A DNA stretch of 33,286 nucleotides from VRUE01 sp044867925 (lineage in GTDB: Bacteria > Actinomycetota > Thermoleophilia > Solirubrobacterales > 70-9), in assembly GCA_044867925.1 (NCBI GenBank), contig JBIOVV010000109.1, positions 1 to 33,286 of the forward strand, read 5' to 3'. A program made the translations under genes and the position numbers. The notes beneath the pieces were generated by a model. That model did not search any database. It was not told where the DNA came from and saw only the letters and a list, made by a program, of their open reading frames with translations. Shown piece after piece: positions 22,970-30,566 of the stretch. Within the stretch, counting starts at the first letter, position 1. The number at the start of each line of letters is the position of its first letter.

Positions 22970-23044
22970 GGACGCAGGGAGTATGAATAGCAGAGCTATT
23001 CATACGACCGAGGACGCCGCATAGCGACCTCTGGGGCCGTCATT
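22941..23044. repeat. 104-bp hairpin repeat after ilvN, family AAGGACGCAGGGA (copy 2)
   Basis: Outer arms pair as AATGAC/GTCATT and, after a small internal loop, a perfect 13-bp CCAGAGGTCGCTA (22952-22964)/TAGCGACCTCTGG (23022-23034). Inside, AAGGACGCAGGGA faces GACCGAGGACGC. An 11-bp perfect inner stem GTATGAATAGC/GCTATTCATAC closes an AGA loop. The internal-loop sequences match copy 1 after serA while both stems differ. It abuts the ilvN stop and reaches into the menF start. Confidence 0.75.
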
Positions 23045-23045
23045 T

Positions 23046-23591
23046 TCAGTCTCCGCCGCGGGCGATCGCGATCTCGCCAGTGCGGACCATCTCCACGAGT
23101 CCGTGGGGGCGGATCATCCGCTCGAAGGCCTCGATCTTTTCGGCGGAGCCGGTCACCTCGATCGTCACCGTGCGGCGGGCGACGTCGACGATCTTGGCCC
23201 GGAAGATCTCAGCGAACTGGATGATCTCGGCGCGGTTCTCGACCGCGGCCGAGACTTTGAACATCGCCATCTCGCGAGCGACCGTCTCCTCCGGCGCCAT
23301 GTCGCGGATCTTCAGCACGTTGACCAGCTTGTGCAGCTGCTTGGTCACCTGGTCGATCGGATGCACGGCGCCGTCGAGGGTTAGGGTGATGCGGGAGATG
23401 CTCGGATCGTCGGTCGGGCCGACCGCGAGCGTGTCGATGTTGAAGCCGCGTCGGGAGAAGAGTCCGGCGACGCGAGCCAGCACGCCGGGCTTGTTCTCGA
23501 CCAGGATCGAGAGGATGTGTTTGCGGCCGCTGAGCTGGCCGGGCACGCGCAGCTCCTCCAACTTCACCACCTGTGGGGTGCCGGCCTCCAT
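23046..23591 (-). CDS. ilvN: acetolactate synthase small (regulatory) subunit
   Basis: IlvN is the valine-sensing regulatory subunit of acetohydroxyacid synthase. It is 181 residues: an N-terminal ACT domain (HILSILVENKPGVLARVAGLFSRRGFNIDTLAVGPT, in two parts from about residue 24) and a C-terminal ALS-type domain from about residue 100. The ATG at 23591 overlaps the ilvB TGA by one base (TGATG), so the subunits are coupled. A few residues at the N terminus precede the ACT domain. The stop is followed at once by a 104-bp hairpin repeat, probably marking the end of the ilvBN transcript. Confidence 0.96.
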   Translation of the reverse strand: MEAGTPQVVKLEELRVPGQLSGRKHILSILVENKPGVLARVAGLFSRRGFNIDTLAVGPTDDPSISRITLTLDGAVHPIDQVTKQLHKLVNVLKIRDMAPEETVAREMAMFKVSAAVENRAEIIQFAEIFRAKIVDVARRTVTIEVTGSAEKIEAFERMIRPHGLVEMVRTGEIAIARGGD

Positions 23592-25270
23592 CAGCCGACC
23601 ATGTCTCGGGCCGCTGCTCCCGCGGGGATCATCGGGAAGCAGTTCTCCTCGGGCGAGACGCGCACGTCGAGCAGAACAGGGCCGTCGGTTTCCAGCGCCT
23701 TGGCCATCGTCCCCTCGAGGTCGGCGGAGTCCTCGCAGCGCAGCCCGGTGGCGCCGAAGGCCTCGGCCAGCTTCACCCAGTCCGGGCTCGGCCCCATCTC
23801 GACCGAGCTGTAGCGGCGGTCCCAGAAGAGCTCCTGCCACTGGCGGACCATGCCCATGTAGCCGTTGTTCATCAGGAAGACCTTGACCGGGATCTCTTCG
23901 GCGACGCAGGTCGCCAGCTCCTGGCAGTTCATGATCAGGCTGCCGTCGCCGGCGAGGCAGACGACGGTGTCGTCGGGGCAGGCGATCTTGGCGCCCACCG
24001 CGGCCGGCAGGCCGAAGCCCATCGTGCCGAGCCCGCCGGAATTGATCCAGCGTCGCGGCTTCTCGAAGCCGTAGTACTGCGCCGCCCACATCTGGTGCTG
24101 GCCGACGTCGGAGGTGACGATCGCGTCGCCCCCGGTCGCCCGGTGCATCGCCTCGATCATGTACTGCGGCTTGATCTCACCGTCGCTGCCCTCGTCGTAG
24201 CGCAACGGGTAGGAGTCCTGCCAGGCCTTGATCCGGCTCCACCACTCGTCGAGGCGCGAGGAGTCGGTCTGCAGCGCCCTGTACTCGCGGGTCAGCTCCG
24301 GCAGCACCAGCTTGGCGTCGCCGACGATCGGGATGTGGGCCGGGACGTTCTTGGAGATCTCGGCCGGGTCGATGTCGATGTGGATGAACTTGGCATGGGG
24401 AGCGAACTCGGAGAGTTTGCCGGTGATGCGATCGTCGAAGCGGGAGCCGATCGCGACGATCAGGTCGGCCTCGTCCATCGCGTAGTTGGCGGCGCGGGTG
24501 CCGTGCATGCCCAACATCCCCAGCCACTGCTCGCCGGATGCCGGGTAGGCGCCGAGGCCCATCAGAGTCGAGGTGACCGGGAAGCGGTCGGCGGCGGCAA
24601 GCTGGCGCAGCTCCTCGGAGGCGTCGGCGTTGACCACGCCGCCGCCCGTGTAGAGGATCGGCCGCCGGGCGTTGGCGATCGCCTTGGCGGCGATGCGGAT
24701 CTGCTTGATGTTGCCGCCGTGGGGCGGTTTGTAGCCGGCCAGCTCGACCGGCTCGGTGCGCGGTGCGTAGTCGATCTCGGCGCGCGAGAGATCCTGGGGG
24801 ATGTCGAGCAGGACCGGGCCGGGGCGTCCGGTCGAGGCGACGTGGAAGGCCTCGTGGACGTCCTCGGGGATCTGGCGCGGGTCGGTGACCGCGAAGGAGT
24901 GCTTGACGAAGGGCAGCGTCGCGCCGAGGATGTCGGCCTCCTGGAAGCCGTCGGTGCCGATCAGCTCGGTGCGCACCTGGCCGGTGATGAAGACGGTGGG
25001 CACCGAGTCCAGCATCGCGTCGGCGATCGCGGTGACGAGATTGGTCGCCCCGGGACCAGAGGTGGCGAAGGCGACCCCGACTTTGCCGGACGCCTTGGCG
25101 TACCCCTCCGCGGCGTGACCTCCCCCCTGCTCGTGGCGCACCTGGATGTGGCGGAACTCCGCGTCGACCAAGGCGTCGTAGGTGGGCAGGTTCGCCCCAC
25201 CGGGAATCCCGAAAACGTGTTCCACGCCCTCGGCCTTGAGGCTCTGCATCAGTGCGTCCGCTGCTCTCAT
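23591..25270 (-). CDS. ilvB: acetolactate synthase large (catalytic) subunit
   Basis: IlvB is the ThDP/FAD enzyme that makes acetolactate and acetohydroxybutyrate for branched-chain amino acids. It is 559 residues in the three-domain layout. The catalytic Glu47 (RHEQGGGHAAEGYA), ATSGPGATNLVT and a central FAD-binding domain are visible. The cofactor motif is GDGSLIMNCQELAT followed by VFLMNNGYMGMVRQWQ. The ATG at 25270 is chosen from the conserved MRAADALMQSLKAEGVE; its ribosome site is weak. The 80-nt gap upstream shows no leader peptide. ilvN is coupled downstream. sqdB lies upstream on the same strand with a palindrome at its stop. Confidence 0.97.
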   Translation of the reverse strand: MRAADALMQSLKAEGVEHVFGIPGGANLPTYDALVDAEFRHIQVRHEQGGGHAAEGYAKASGKVGVAFATSGPGATNLVTAIADAMLDSVPTVFITGQVRTELIGTDGFQEADILGATLPFVKHSFAVTDPRQIPEDVHEAFHVASTGRPGPVLLDIPQDLSRAEIDYAPRTEPVELAGYKPPHGGNIKQIRIAAKAIANARRPILYTGGGVVNADASEELRQLAAADRFPVTSTLMGLGAYPASGEQWLGMLGMHGTRAANYAMDEADLIVAIGSRFDDRITGKLSEFAPHAKFIHIDIDPAEISKNVPAHIPIVGDAKLVLPELTREYRALQTDSSRLDEWWSRIKAWQDSYPLRYDEGSDGEIKPQYMIEAMHRATGGDAIVTSDVGQHQMWAAQYYGFEKPRRWINSGGLGTMGFGLPAAVGAKIACPDDTVVCLAGDGSLIMNCQELATCVAEEIPVKVFLMNNGYMGMVRQWQELFWDRRYSSVEMGPSPDWVKLAEAFGATGLRCEDSADLEGTMAKALETDGPVLLDVRVSPEENCFPMIPAGAAARDMVG

Positions 25271-25345
25271 CTGAGAGGCGATGCTACCAGCGGACCGCTG
25301 CCTGCCGACCAGGGGTTTTCGGTTAGCCAGAGCCGTTGCCGCGTC

Positions 25346-25361
25346 TCCAGCTATAGCTGGA
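25346..25361. repeat. 16-bp perfect palindrome at the sqdB stop codon
   Basis: TCCAGCTATAGCTGGA is fully self-complementary and contains the sqdB TAG. It could be a short terminator stem between sqdB and ilvB or a protein site for ilvB. There is no T-run, and chance is not excluded for this length. Confidence 0.4.
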
Positions 25362-26520
25362 CAGGCGCGCCGGGGCTCCAGCGTGTCTTGGGATCGATTG
25401 ACCCCTCGATCACGCGCCCCTTGTGACGCTCGATCGCGTGGATCATCGACTCGACCAGCTCCTCGCCGAGCAGCGTCGGCTCGAGGCCGAGGTCGAGCAG
25501 CTTGGTGTGGACCGCGTTGTAGTAGTGCTCTTCCTTCTCCACCCGCGGGTTCTCGCAATGCTGGATCTCGACCGAGTAGCCGAGGTGCTCGCCGGCGTGC
25601 TTGACCAGGCGAGCCAGGTCGAGCACCGAGAACTGCTCGGTGAACTGATTGAAGACGCGAAACTCGCCGGCCTCGGCCGGGTTTGCCGCCGCCAGCTCGA
25701 CGCAGGCGAGGGTGTCGCGGATGTTGAGGAAGCCACGGGTCTGCGTGCCGGCGCCGTAGACGGTCAGTGGGTGCCCGATCACGGCCTGCAGGCAGAAGCG
25801 GTTGAGCACGGTGCCGAAGATCTCGTCGTAGTCGAAGCGGGTGATCAGGCGCTCGTCGCGAGCGGCCTCCTCGGTCTCGATCCCGTAGACCACGCCCTGG
25901 TTGAGATCGGTGGCGCGCAGGCCCCAGGTGCGGCAGGCGAAGTGGATGTTGGTCGAGTCGTGGACCTTGGAGCAGTGGTACAGCGAGGCCGGCAGCTTCG
26001 GGAACGGCAGGGTGTCCTTGCGCCCCTTGTGCTCGATCTCGATGTAGCCCTCCTCGATGTCGATATCGGGCTGGCCGTACTCGCCCATCGTGCCGAGCTT
26101 GACCAAGTGGCAGTCGGGCACGTGGTCGCGGATCGAGAAGAGCAGGTTGAGGTTGCCGATCACGTTCGCGTACTGGGTCTCGACCGCCTTCTCGCGCGAG
26201 GCCATCGAGTAGGGCGCCGAGGCCTGCTGGCCGTAGTGGACGACCACTTCGGGACGGGTCTCGGCGACGACGCGATCGAGAAAGTCGCCGTCCTGAACCG
26301 ACCCGACGAAGCTGTGGATCTCCTCGCCGGACAGCTCCTTCCAGGCCGCGATGCGTTGGTCGAGGCCGGCGATCGGCGTCAGCGAGCCGGTCCCGGCTTC
26401 TTCGTGCCAGCGACGGCGAGAAAAGTCGTCGACGACTGAGACCTCGTGACCGCGGGCCGAGAACCTCATAGCCGTCGGCCAGCCCAGGTAGCCGTCGCCC
26501 CCAAGGATGAGAACGCGCAT
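25351..26520 (-). CDS. sqdB: UDP-sulfoquinovose synthase (SQD1/SqdB-type)
   Basis: SqdB converts UDP-glucose and sulfite to UDP-sulfoquinovose, the sugar donor for sulfolipid or sulfated glycans. It is a 389-residue extended SDR protein with the NAD motif GGDGYLG near the N terminus. Thr144 (KLGTMGEYG), Tyr181 and Lys185 (YHCSKVHDS) form the catalytic set. The family-specific stretches WPTAMRFSARGHEV, NQGVVYGIETEE, RFDYDEIFGTVLNRFC and FRVFNQFTEQFSV are present. The ATG at 26520 gives the exact expected N terminus. No sqdX/SQD2 transferase is in the window; instead membrane glycosyltransferases are encoded divergently 76 nt away. A general UDP-glucose epimerase is unlikely given these signatures. 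Confidence 0.93.
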   Translation of the reverse strand: MRVLILGGDGYLGWPTAMRFSARGHEVSVVDDFSRRRWHEEAGTGSLTPIAGLDQRIAAWKELSGEEIHSFVGSVQDGDFLDRVVAETRPEVVVHYGQQASAPYSMASREKAVETQYANVIGNLNLLFSIRDHVPDCHLVKLGTMGEYGQPDIDIEEGYIEIEHKGRKDTLPFPKLPASLYHCSKVHDSTNIHFACRTWGLRATDLNQGVVYGIETEEAARDERLITRFDYDEIFGTVLNRFCLQAVIGHPLTVYGAGTQTRGFLNIRDTLACVELAAANPAEAGEFRVFNQFTEQFSVLDLARLVKHAGEHLGYSVEIQHCENPRVEKEEHYYNAVHTKLLDLGLEPTLLGEELVESMIHAIERHKGRVIEGSIDPKTRWSPGAPVQL

Positions 26521-26596
26521 AGGTCGCGGCAGCGTAGCGGACGGGAGTGACGCGACGCCCCCGGCGACGCCCGCAGAGCGCCATAGCATCACGCCG

Positions 26597-27982
26597 ATGA
26601 GCGGCTTGACAGAGCGGAACGGCGGGCGCCTGGGGGTCGCTGTCCTGGCGGCGATCCTGGTCCTCGGACTGGGCTTGCGCGTCGGTGAGGCCTGGAACGG
26701 GCGGGCGCCGGTGTTCGATGCGGCCGCATATGCCGAGATCGCCGCGAACCTCGACCGCGGCGAGGGCTTCACCCTGGGCGCGAGCGCTACCCAACCGGCG
26801 AGCAACTACTCGCCTGGCTTGCCCCTGATCGCGGCCGGCGTCTACAAGCTTGTCGGAGGCGTTCACGAACGCACCGCGCGGCTCGTCCTCGCCCTGCTCG
26901 GCTCGCTCGCGGTGCTCTTCGCCTACCTGATCGGGCGACGGCTTTCAGGGCCCGTCGCCGGCCTGATCGGCGCAGGGTCTTTCGCCATCTACCCGGCCTT
27001 GCTCGAGTACCAAGGGATGCTCATGGGAGAGCCGCTGGCGGCGACCCTGTTGTCCGCGGCAGTCCTGTCGATGCTCTGGGCAGATGGCGCGAGACAAGCG
27101 AATCCGGCGCGCGGGTCCTTTCCCGGGGCAGGGGGGCCTGCGGGCGGTCCATCGGCTGTCCTCGACCCCCCTGCCCCGCGCCACCCGCTCGTCAGATGGG
27201 TACTGCCAGGCGCCCTGCTCGGAGCGCTGGCCCTGGTTCGGCCCGAGTACATCGGGGTCGCGCTGCTCGTGAGCTTGGTTGTCCTCATGAGGCGCGGATG
27301 GCACGGTTGGCGAGCGACTTGGGCTCAAGCGCTGCTTCTGCTGATTGGGATCGTGGTAGTCGTCGCGCCATGGACGGTGCGCAACGCGGTTGCGCTCGAT
27401 CGATTCGTGCCTATTTCGACCGGGGGCGGACAGGTTCTGTTCGCCGGGACCTACCTGCCTTCGGATGGAGATCCGGAAAAGGTCGGAGCGGAGGTGGTCG
27501 AGCGGCATCCGAAGCTGTTCGGGCCGCACGCGGTCGAGCGGCTGCGGCTGGAGCAGATCCTGACTCGGTTGGCGGAGCAGCGGTATCCGGGGCTGGAAAC
27601 GGACAGGGCGCTCTCGAGGATGGGCAAGGAGCAGCTTTGGGACGACATCGGCGAAGAGCCTCTGGAGTACGCGGGGTTCGTGGCGACGAAGGTGGCGCGG
27701 ATCTGGTCGCACGGGCCGCGGGCCGCGATGCGCGAGCCCGGCTGGGAGCTGCTGCACTGGGCGCTGGTTGCGCTCGGGGCGATCGGGCTCGTGGTGCTGG
27801 CAGCTCAACGCCGCTGGGAGGCGCTGCTGCTGGCGACGATCTTCGGCGCGATCACCGCGCTCAGCGCCCTGCTCGTCGCCTCGCCGCGACGGGTGCTGGT
27901 GATGATGCCGCTCGTCGCCGCCCTCGCCGGCGTCGGCGTGGTCGCTGCCCAGGCGTGGCTGCGAACGCGCATCCGACATTGA
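26597..27982 (+). CDS. GT-C membrane glycosyltransferase, family 39-like (paralogue 1), with embedded repeat
   Basis: A 461-residue polytopic membrane protein with about 11-12 helices. It resembles the PMT/ArnT group, which moves sugars from polyprenyl-phosphate carriers to proteins or lipids outside the membrane. The first loop carries the acidic FDAAAYAEIAANL, the probable catalytic Asp site. Later RPEYIG and VPISTGGGQVLFAGTYLPSDGD match the second paralogue at 28036-29499. Residues about 170-199, a Gly/Pro-rich stretch between two helices, are encoded by copy B of the 88-bp palindromic repeat, read through in frame. The ATG at 26597 fits the membrane start; an in-frame GTG at 26507 would add an unlikely tail. 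The TGA lies in the arm of a 17-bp hairpin. Substrate unknown. Confidence 0.82.
   Translation: MSGLTERNGGRLGVAVLAAILVLGLGLRVGEAWNGRAPVFDAAAYAEIAANLDRGEGFTLGASATQPASNYSPGLPLIAAGVYKLVGGVHERTARLVLALLGSLAVLFAYLIGRRLSGPVAGLIGAGSFAIYPALLEYQGMLMGEPLAATLLSAAVLSMLWADGARQANPARGSFPGAGGPAGGPSAVLDPPAPRHPLVRWVLPGALLGALALVRPEYIGVALLVSLVVLMRRGWHGWRATWAQALLLLIGIVVVVAPWTVRNAVALDRFVPISTGGGQVLFAGTYLPSDGDPEKVGAEVVERHPKLFGPHAVERLRLEQILTRLAEQRYPGLETDRALSRMGKEQLWDDIGEEPLEYAGFVATKVARIWSHGPRAAMREPGWELLHWALVALGAIGLVVLAAQRRWEALLLATIFGAITALSALLVASPRRVLVMMPLVAALAGVGVVAAQAWLRTRIRH
27106..27193. repeat. 88-bp palindromic element, copy B (inside a coding region)
   Basis: Same architecture and orientation as copy A (16522-16609), with most differences clustered in the loop and flanks. 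It is translated in frame, giving a Gly/Pro/Ala-rich stretch that includes GAGGPAGGPSAVLDPPAP. It begins at the third base of a codon, as copy C does in the paralogous gene. Confidence 0.85.
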
Positions 27983-28013
27983 CCACACCAGAGCGGGGTC
28001 AATGTCGGATGCG
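27968..28013. repeat. perfect 17-bp inverted repeat at the end of glycosyltransferase paralogue 1
   Basis: CGCATCCGACATTGACC (27968-27984) and its exact complement (27997-28013) flank a 12-nt loop ACACCAGAGCGG. The left arm encodes the last codons and the TGA. There is no T-run. Its size and placement resemble the hairpin after menA (17524-17572). Confidence 0.7.
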
Positions 28014-28035
28014 TGACCCGGGATAGCCTGCCGCG

Positions 28036-29499
28036 ATGGCATCGCTGAAGACGTGGCTCCGCGAGTTGCCTGAGCGGCACGGGCGCAAGACGCTGATCCT
28101 GCTGGCGGCGATCCTGCTGATCGGCTTCGGCCTGCGCGCCTACCGCGTAGTCGAGCCGCTGCCCGCTCCGGGCGACGACGCCCACGCCTACTACGCCCTC
28201 TCCAAGGCCCTCTACACCGAAGGCAGCTTCGGCGGGGCCGACTTCGAAGACTCCAGCGACTGGTCCCCCGGAGCACCCCTGCTCTACGCCGCAAGCTTCT
28301 ACGCCACCGCCGGCGCCCGCGAAGGAACCGCCCGCATGGTCGAGCTTCTCCTAGGCCTCGCAACCATCCTCGTCGTCTACCTCCTCGGCCGCCGCATCGC
28401 CTGCCGGCCGGCAGGTCTCCTCGCCGCTTTCGGCGTCGCGATCTACCCCCCCTTCATCCACTCCGTCGGCGCCCTCTACTCCGAGCCCCCGGCGATGCTC
28501 GCCCTCCCCGCCGCGGTCCTCGCCTTCCTCTGGGCCTCTGACGGACTCGAAGTCGGAATCGGCTCCTCGCGCGGGTGGCACGGGGCAGGGGGGGCGAGGA
28601 CAGCCCGTGGACTGCCCGCCGGCCCCCCTGCCCCGGGACAGGACCCGCGCGCCAAGGCGTCGGCAGCCCGGTGGCTGGTCCCTGGCCTGCTGTTCGGCCT
28701 GACCGCCCTGATCCGCCCCGAGTACCTCCTGGTCGGCATCGCCTTCGCCATCCTCGCCCTGATCCGCATCGGCCGCGCCCGCGGCTGGAAGCCGGGTCTC
28801 GCGGGAGCGTCCCTGATGGCGCTGGCCCTGGTCCTGCCGATCGTCCCCTGGGCTGTGCGAAACCAGATCGTCCTCGACCGCACGGTGCCGATCTCGACCG
28901 GCGGCGGCAAGGCGCTCTACGTCGGCACCTTCCTGCCCGCCGACGGCGAATACCAGCGGGTCAAGGCGATCCTCGCCAAACGCTACCTCCACCGCGACCT
29001 CGACCCCCATTCCCGGGCGCTCGAGGAAGTCGACCCCGCCCCGCTCTTCGATCGCGTCGCCGCCCGCTATCCCGACCTGCCGCGCGACTCGGCCCTCGGC
29101 AAGATCGGCAAGCAGAACCTCTCCCACTACTTCGGCGAAGACCCGGCCGGCTACCTGGCGATGACCGCCCGCAAGACCTGGCGGATGTGGACCGCCGGGG
29201 TCGGCGAAGCGATGAGCGGCACCGCCGGGCGCGTGATCCAGACGCTGATCGTGGCCCTCGCCCTGGCCGGTCTCGGCGTGCTCGCCTGGCGGCGCTGGTG
29301 GTGGGAGCTGGTCGCGGTGGCGACCCCGCTCGTTCTCGTCACCGCGGTCGGGGCGGCCTCACTGGCGGCCAGCCGGCGCAACGAGGTGCTGATGACGCTG
29401 ATCTTTCCGCTTGCCGCCGCGGCCCTTGCGCGGGGGACGGCGGCCGTATTGTCCAGCCGGACATGGTCCCCGCAGCAGGCATCTTCCCCGCCGAACTGA
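28036..29499 (+). CDS. GT-C membrane glycosyltransferase, family 39-like (paralogue 2), with embedded repeat
   Basis: A 487-residue membrane protein with about 11-12 helices, clearly paralogous to the gene before it. Shared features are the acidic first-loop motif (PGDDAHAYYALSKAL), IRPEYL, and VPISTGGGKALYVGTFLPADGE. The DD pair in the first loop is the likely catalytic site for a polyprenyl-phosphate sugar donor. Residues about 177-206 come from copy C of the 88-bp palindrome, in the same loop as in paralogue 1 but in opposite orientation, still without a stop. The ATG at 28036 precedes a positively charged N terminus and first helix. The end overlaps the GT2 gene start by 37 nt. Acceptor and sugar unknown. 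Confidence 0.82.
   Translation: MASLKTWLRELPERHGRKTLILLAAILLIGFGLRAYRVVEPLPAPGDDAHAYYALSKALYTEGSFGGADFEDSSDWSPGAPLLYAASFYATAGAREGTARMVELLLGLATILVVYLLGRRIACRPAGLLAAFGVAIYPPFIHSVGALYSEPPAMLALPAAVLAFLWASDGLEVGIGSSRGWHGAGGARTARGLPAGPPAPGQDPRAKASAARWLVPGLLFGLTALIRPEYLLVGIAFAILALIRIGRARGWKPGLAGASLMALALVLPIVPWAVRNQIVLDRTVPISTGGGKALYVGTFLPADGEYQRVKAILAKRYLHRDLDPHSRALEEVDPAPLFDRVAARYPDLPRDSALGKIGKQNLSHYFGEDPAGYLAMTARKTWRMWTAGVGEAMSGTAGRVIQTLIVALALAGLGVLAWRRWWWELVAVATPLVLVTAVGAASLAASRRNEVLMTLIFPLAAAALARGTAAVLSSRTWSPQQASSPPN
28566..28653. repeat. 88-bp palindromic element, copy C (inside a coding region, reverse orientation)
   Basis: The reverse complement matches copy A without gaps at about 83 of 88 positions. 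It is translated in frame as a Gly/Arg/Pro-rich loop (GWHGAGGARTARGLPAGPP). It sits at the position equivalent to copy B in the paralogous gene but is flipped. Both the plain and flipped forms avoid stop codons in the frame used. Confidence 0.87.
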
Positions 29500-30530
29500 C
29501 GGCCCTGCGCGGCTTCGGCCTGCTCGCGGCGATCTTGATCGTTGCCTACGCCGTGCTGCGCCGCCGCTCGCTGCGCAATGCGGACGTCGTCATCCTGCTC
29601 GCCGCCGGGCTCGGCCTGGCGCTCGTCTCCGGCACCGAAATCACCGACAAGCTGCTCTCGGCCTTCTCCTTCGAGAAGGGCAACGGCGGCCGCATCCTCG
29701 GCCTCGCCGTCTTCGCCATCTTCATCCTCTTCCTGCTGACCCTGCGCGCCCTCTCGCAGGCGGCCCGCAACGCGCGCCAGCTCTCCGCCGTGCTCGAGGG
29801 CCTCGCCTGGGAGGAGTTCCGCCAGGCGGCCCTGCCCGAGCGCTTTCGCGGCAGGATCGCGATCCTCGTCCCGGCCTACAACGAGGCCGAGAACATCGGC
29901 TACGTGCTCGATCGCATGCCGAAAGAGGTCTGCGGGAGGGCCACCGCGGTACTCGTCGTCGACGACGGCTCGCGCGACGGGACCGGCGACGTGGCCGCCG
30001 CGCACGACGCCGTCGTCGCCCGCCACGTGATCAACCGCGGCGGTGGCGCGGCGTTGCGCACCGGCTACCGGTTGATGGTCGAATCGGGCGCCGAGATCGT
30101 CGTCACCCTGGACGCTGACGGGCAGCACCTGCCCGCCGAGATGGAGCGCCTGGTCAAACCCGTGCTCGACGGCGAAGTCGACGTCGCCCACGGCTCACGC
30201 GTGCTCGGCCAGGCCGATCGCAACCACTTTGCCCGCGAGCTCGGCATCGTCTTCTTCAACCGGCTCGTCTCCGCGATCACCCGCACCCACGTAACCGACT
30301 GCTCCAACGGCTACCGGGCCGTGCGCACGACCGTGCTGCCTCAGCTCGTGCTGCGTCAGGAGCAGTTCCACACCTCCGAGTTCATGATCGAGGCGATCAA
30401 GCGCGAGATCCCCGCCCGCGAGGTGCCGATCACCGTCGAGCAGCGTCTGCACGGCCACTCGAAGAAGCCCGCCGTCTTTCGTTACGGGATGGGCTTCGCC
30501 AACGCGATCGTCCGCACCTGGCTGCGCTAG
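29463..30530 (+). CDS. DUF2304-GT2 fusion: membrane-anchored family 2 glycosyltransferase
   Basis: A 355-residue protein in two parts. Residues 1-105 have three membrane helices in DUF2304 style. Residues 130-355 are a DPM1-like GT-A domain with LVPAYNEAENI (137-145), VVDDGSRDGT (from 165) and the DADGQH metal motif (217-222). Such enzymes load a sugar from a nucleotide onto polyprenyl phosphate at the inner face of the membrane, the donor that GT-C enzymes use outside. The two GT-C genes just upstream fit as partners. The ATG at 29463 lies inside the end of the preceding gene (37-nt overlap), which implies coupling. DUF2304 proteins are often encoded separately next to GT2 genes; here they are joined. 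Sugar identity unknown. Confidence 0.85.
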   Translation: MVPAAGIFPAELTALRGFGLLAAILIVAYAVLRRRSLRNADVVILLAAGLGLALVSGTEITDKLLSAFSFEKGNGGRILGLAVFAIFILFLLTLRALSQAARNARQLSAVLEGLAWEEFRQAALPERFRGRIAILVPAYNEAENIGYVLDRMPKEVCGRATAVLVVDDGSRDGTGDVAAAHDAVVARHVINRGGGAALRTGYRLMVESGAEIVVTLDADGQHLPAEMERLVKPVLDGEVDVAHGSRVLGQADRNHFARELGIVFFNRLVSAITRTHVTDCSNGYRAVRTTVLPQLVLRQEQFHTSEFMIEAIKREIPAREVPITVEQRLHGHSKKPAVFRYGMGFANAIVRTWLR

Positions 30531-30536
30531 CGGCTC

Positions 30537-30565
30537 GACAGCGTTGGGCCTCCCCCAACCCTGTC
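30537..30565. terminator. bidirectional hairpin between convergent genes
   Basis: GACAG-c-GTTGGG, loop CCTCC, CCCAAC-c-CTGTC forms an 11-bp stem with one C/C mismatch. It lies seven bases after the GT2 stop and one base before the stop of the opposing zinc-ribbon gene, so it is well placed to end both transcripts. There is no T-run. Confidence 0.6.
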
Positions 30566-30566
30566 T

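Noticed and set aside
25271..25350. A branched-chain leader peptide in front of ilvB like the one in front of leuA.
   Set aside because: No start codon followed by a Leu/Val/Ile-rich frame is present in the 80-nt gap.
25271..26866. Open frame extending ilvB upstream by more than 500 codons.
   Set aside because: It is another frame of sqdB with high-GC shadow composition. IlvB homology begins at the ATG at 25270.
27106..28653. CRISPR array or insertion-sequence ends for the 88-bp repeats.
   Set aside because: Only three dispersed copies, no regular spacing, no transposase gene and no matching target duplications at the flanks.
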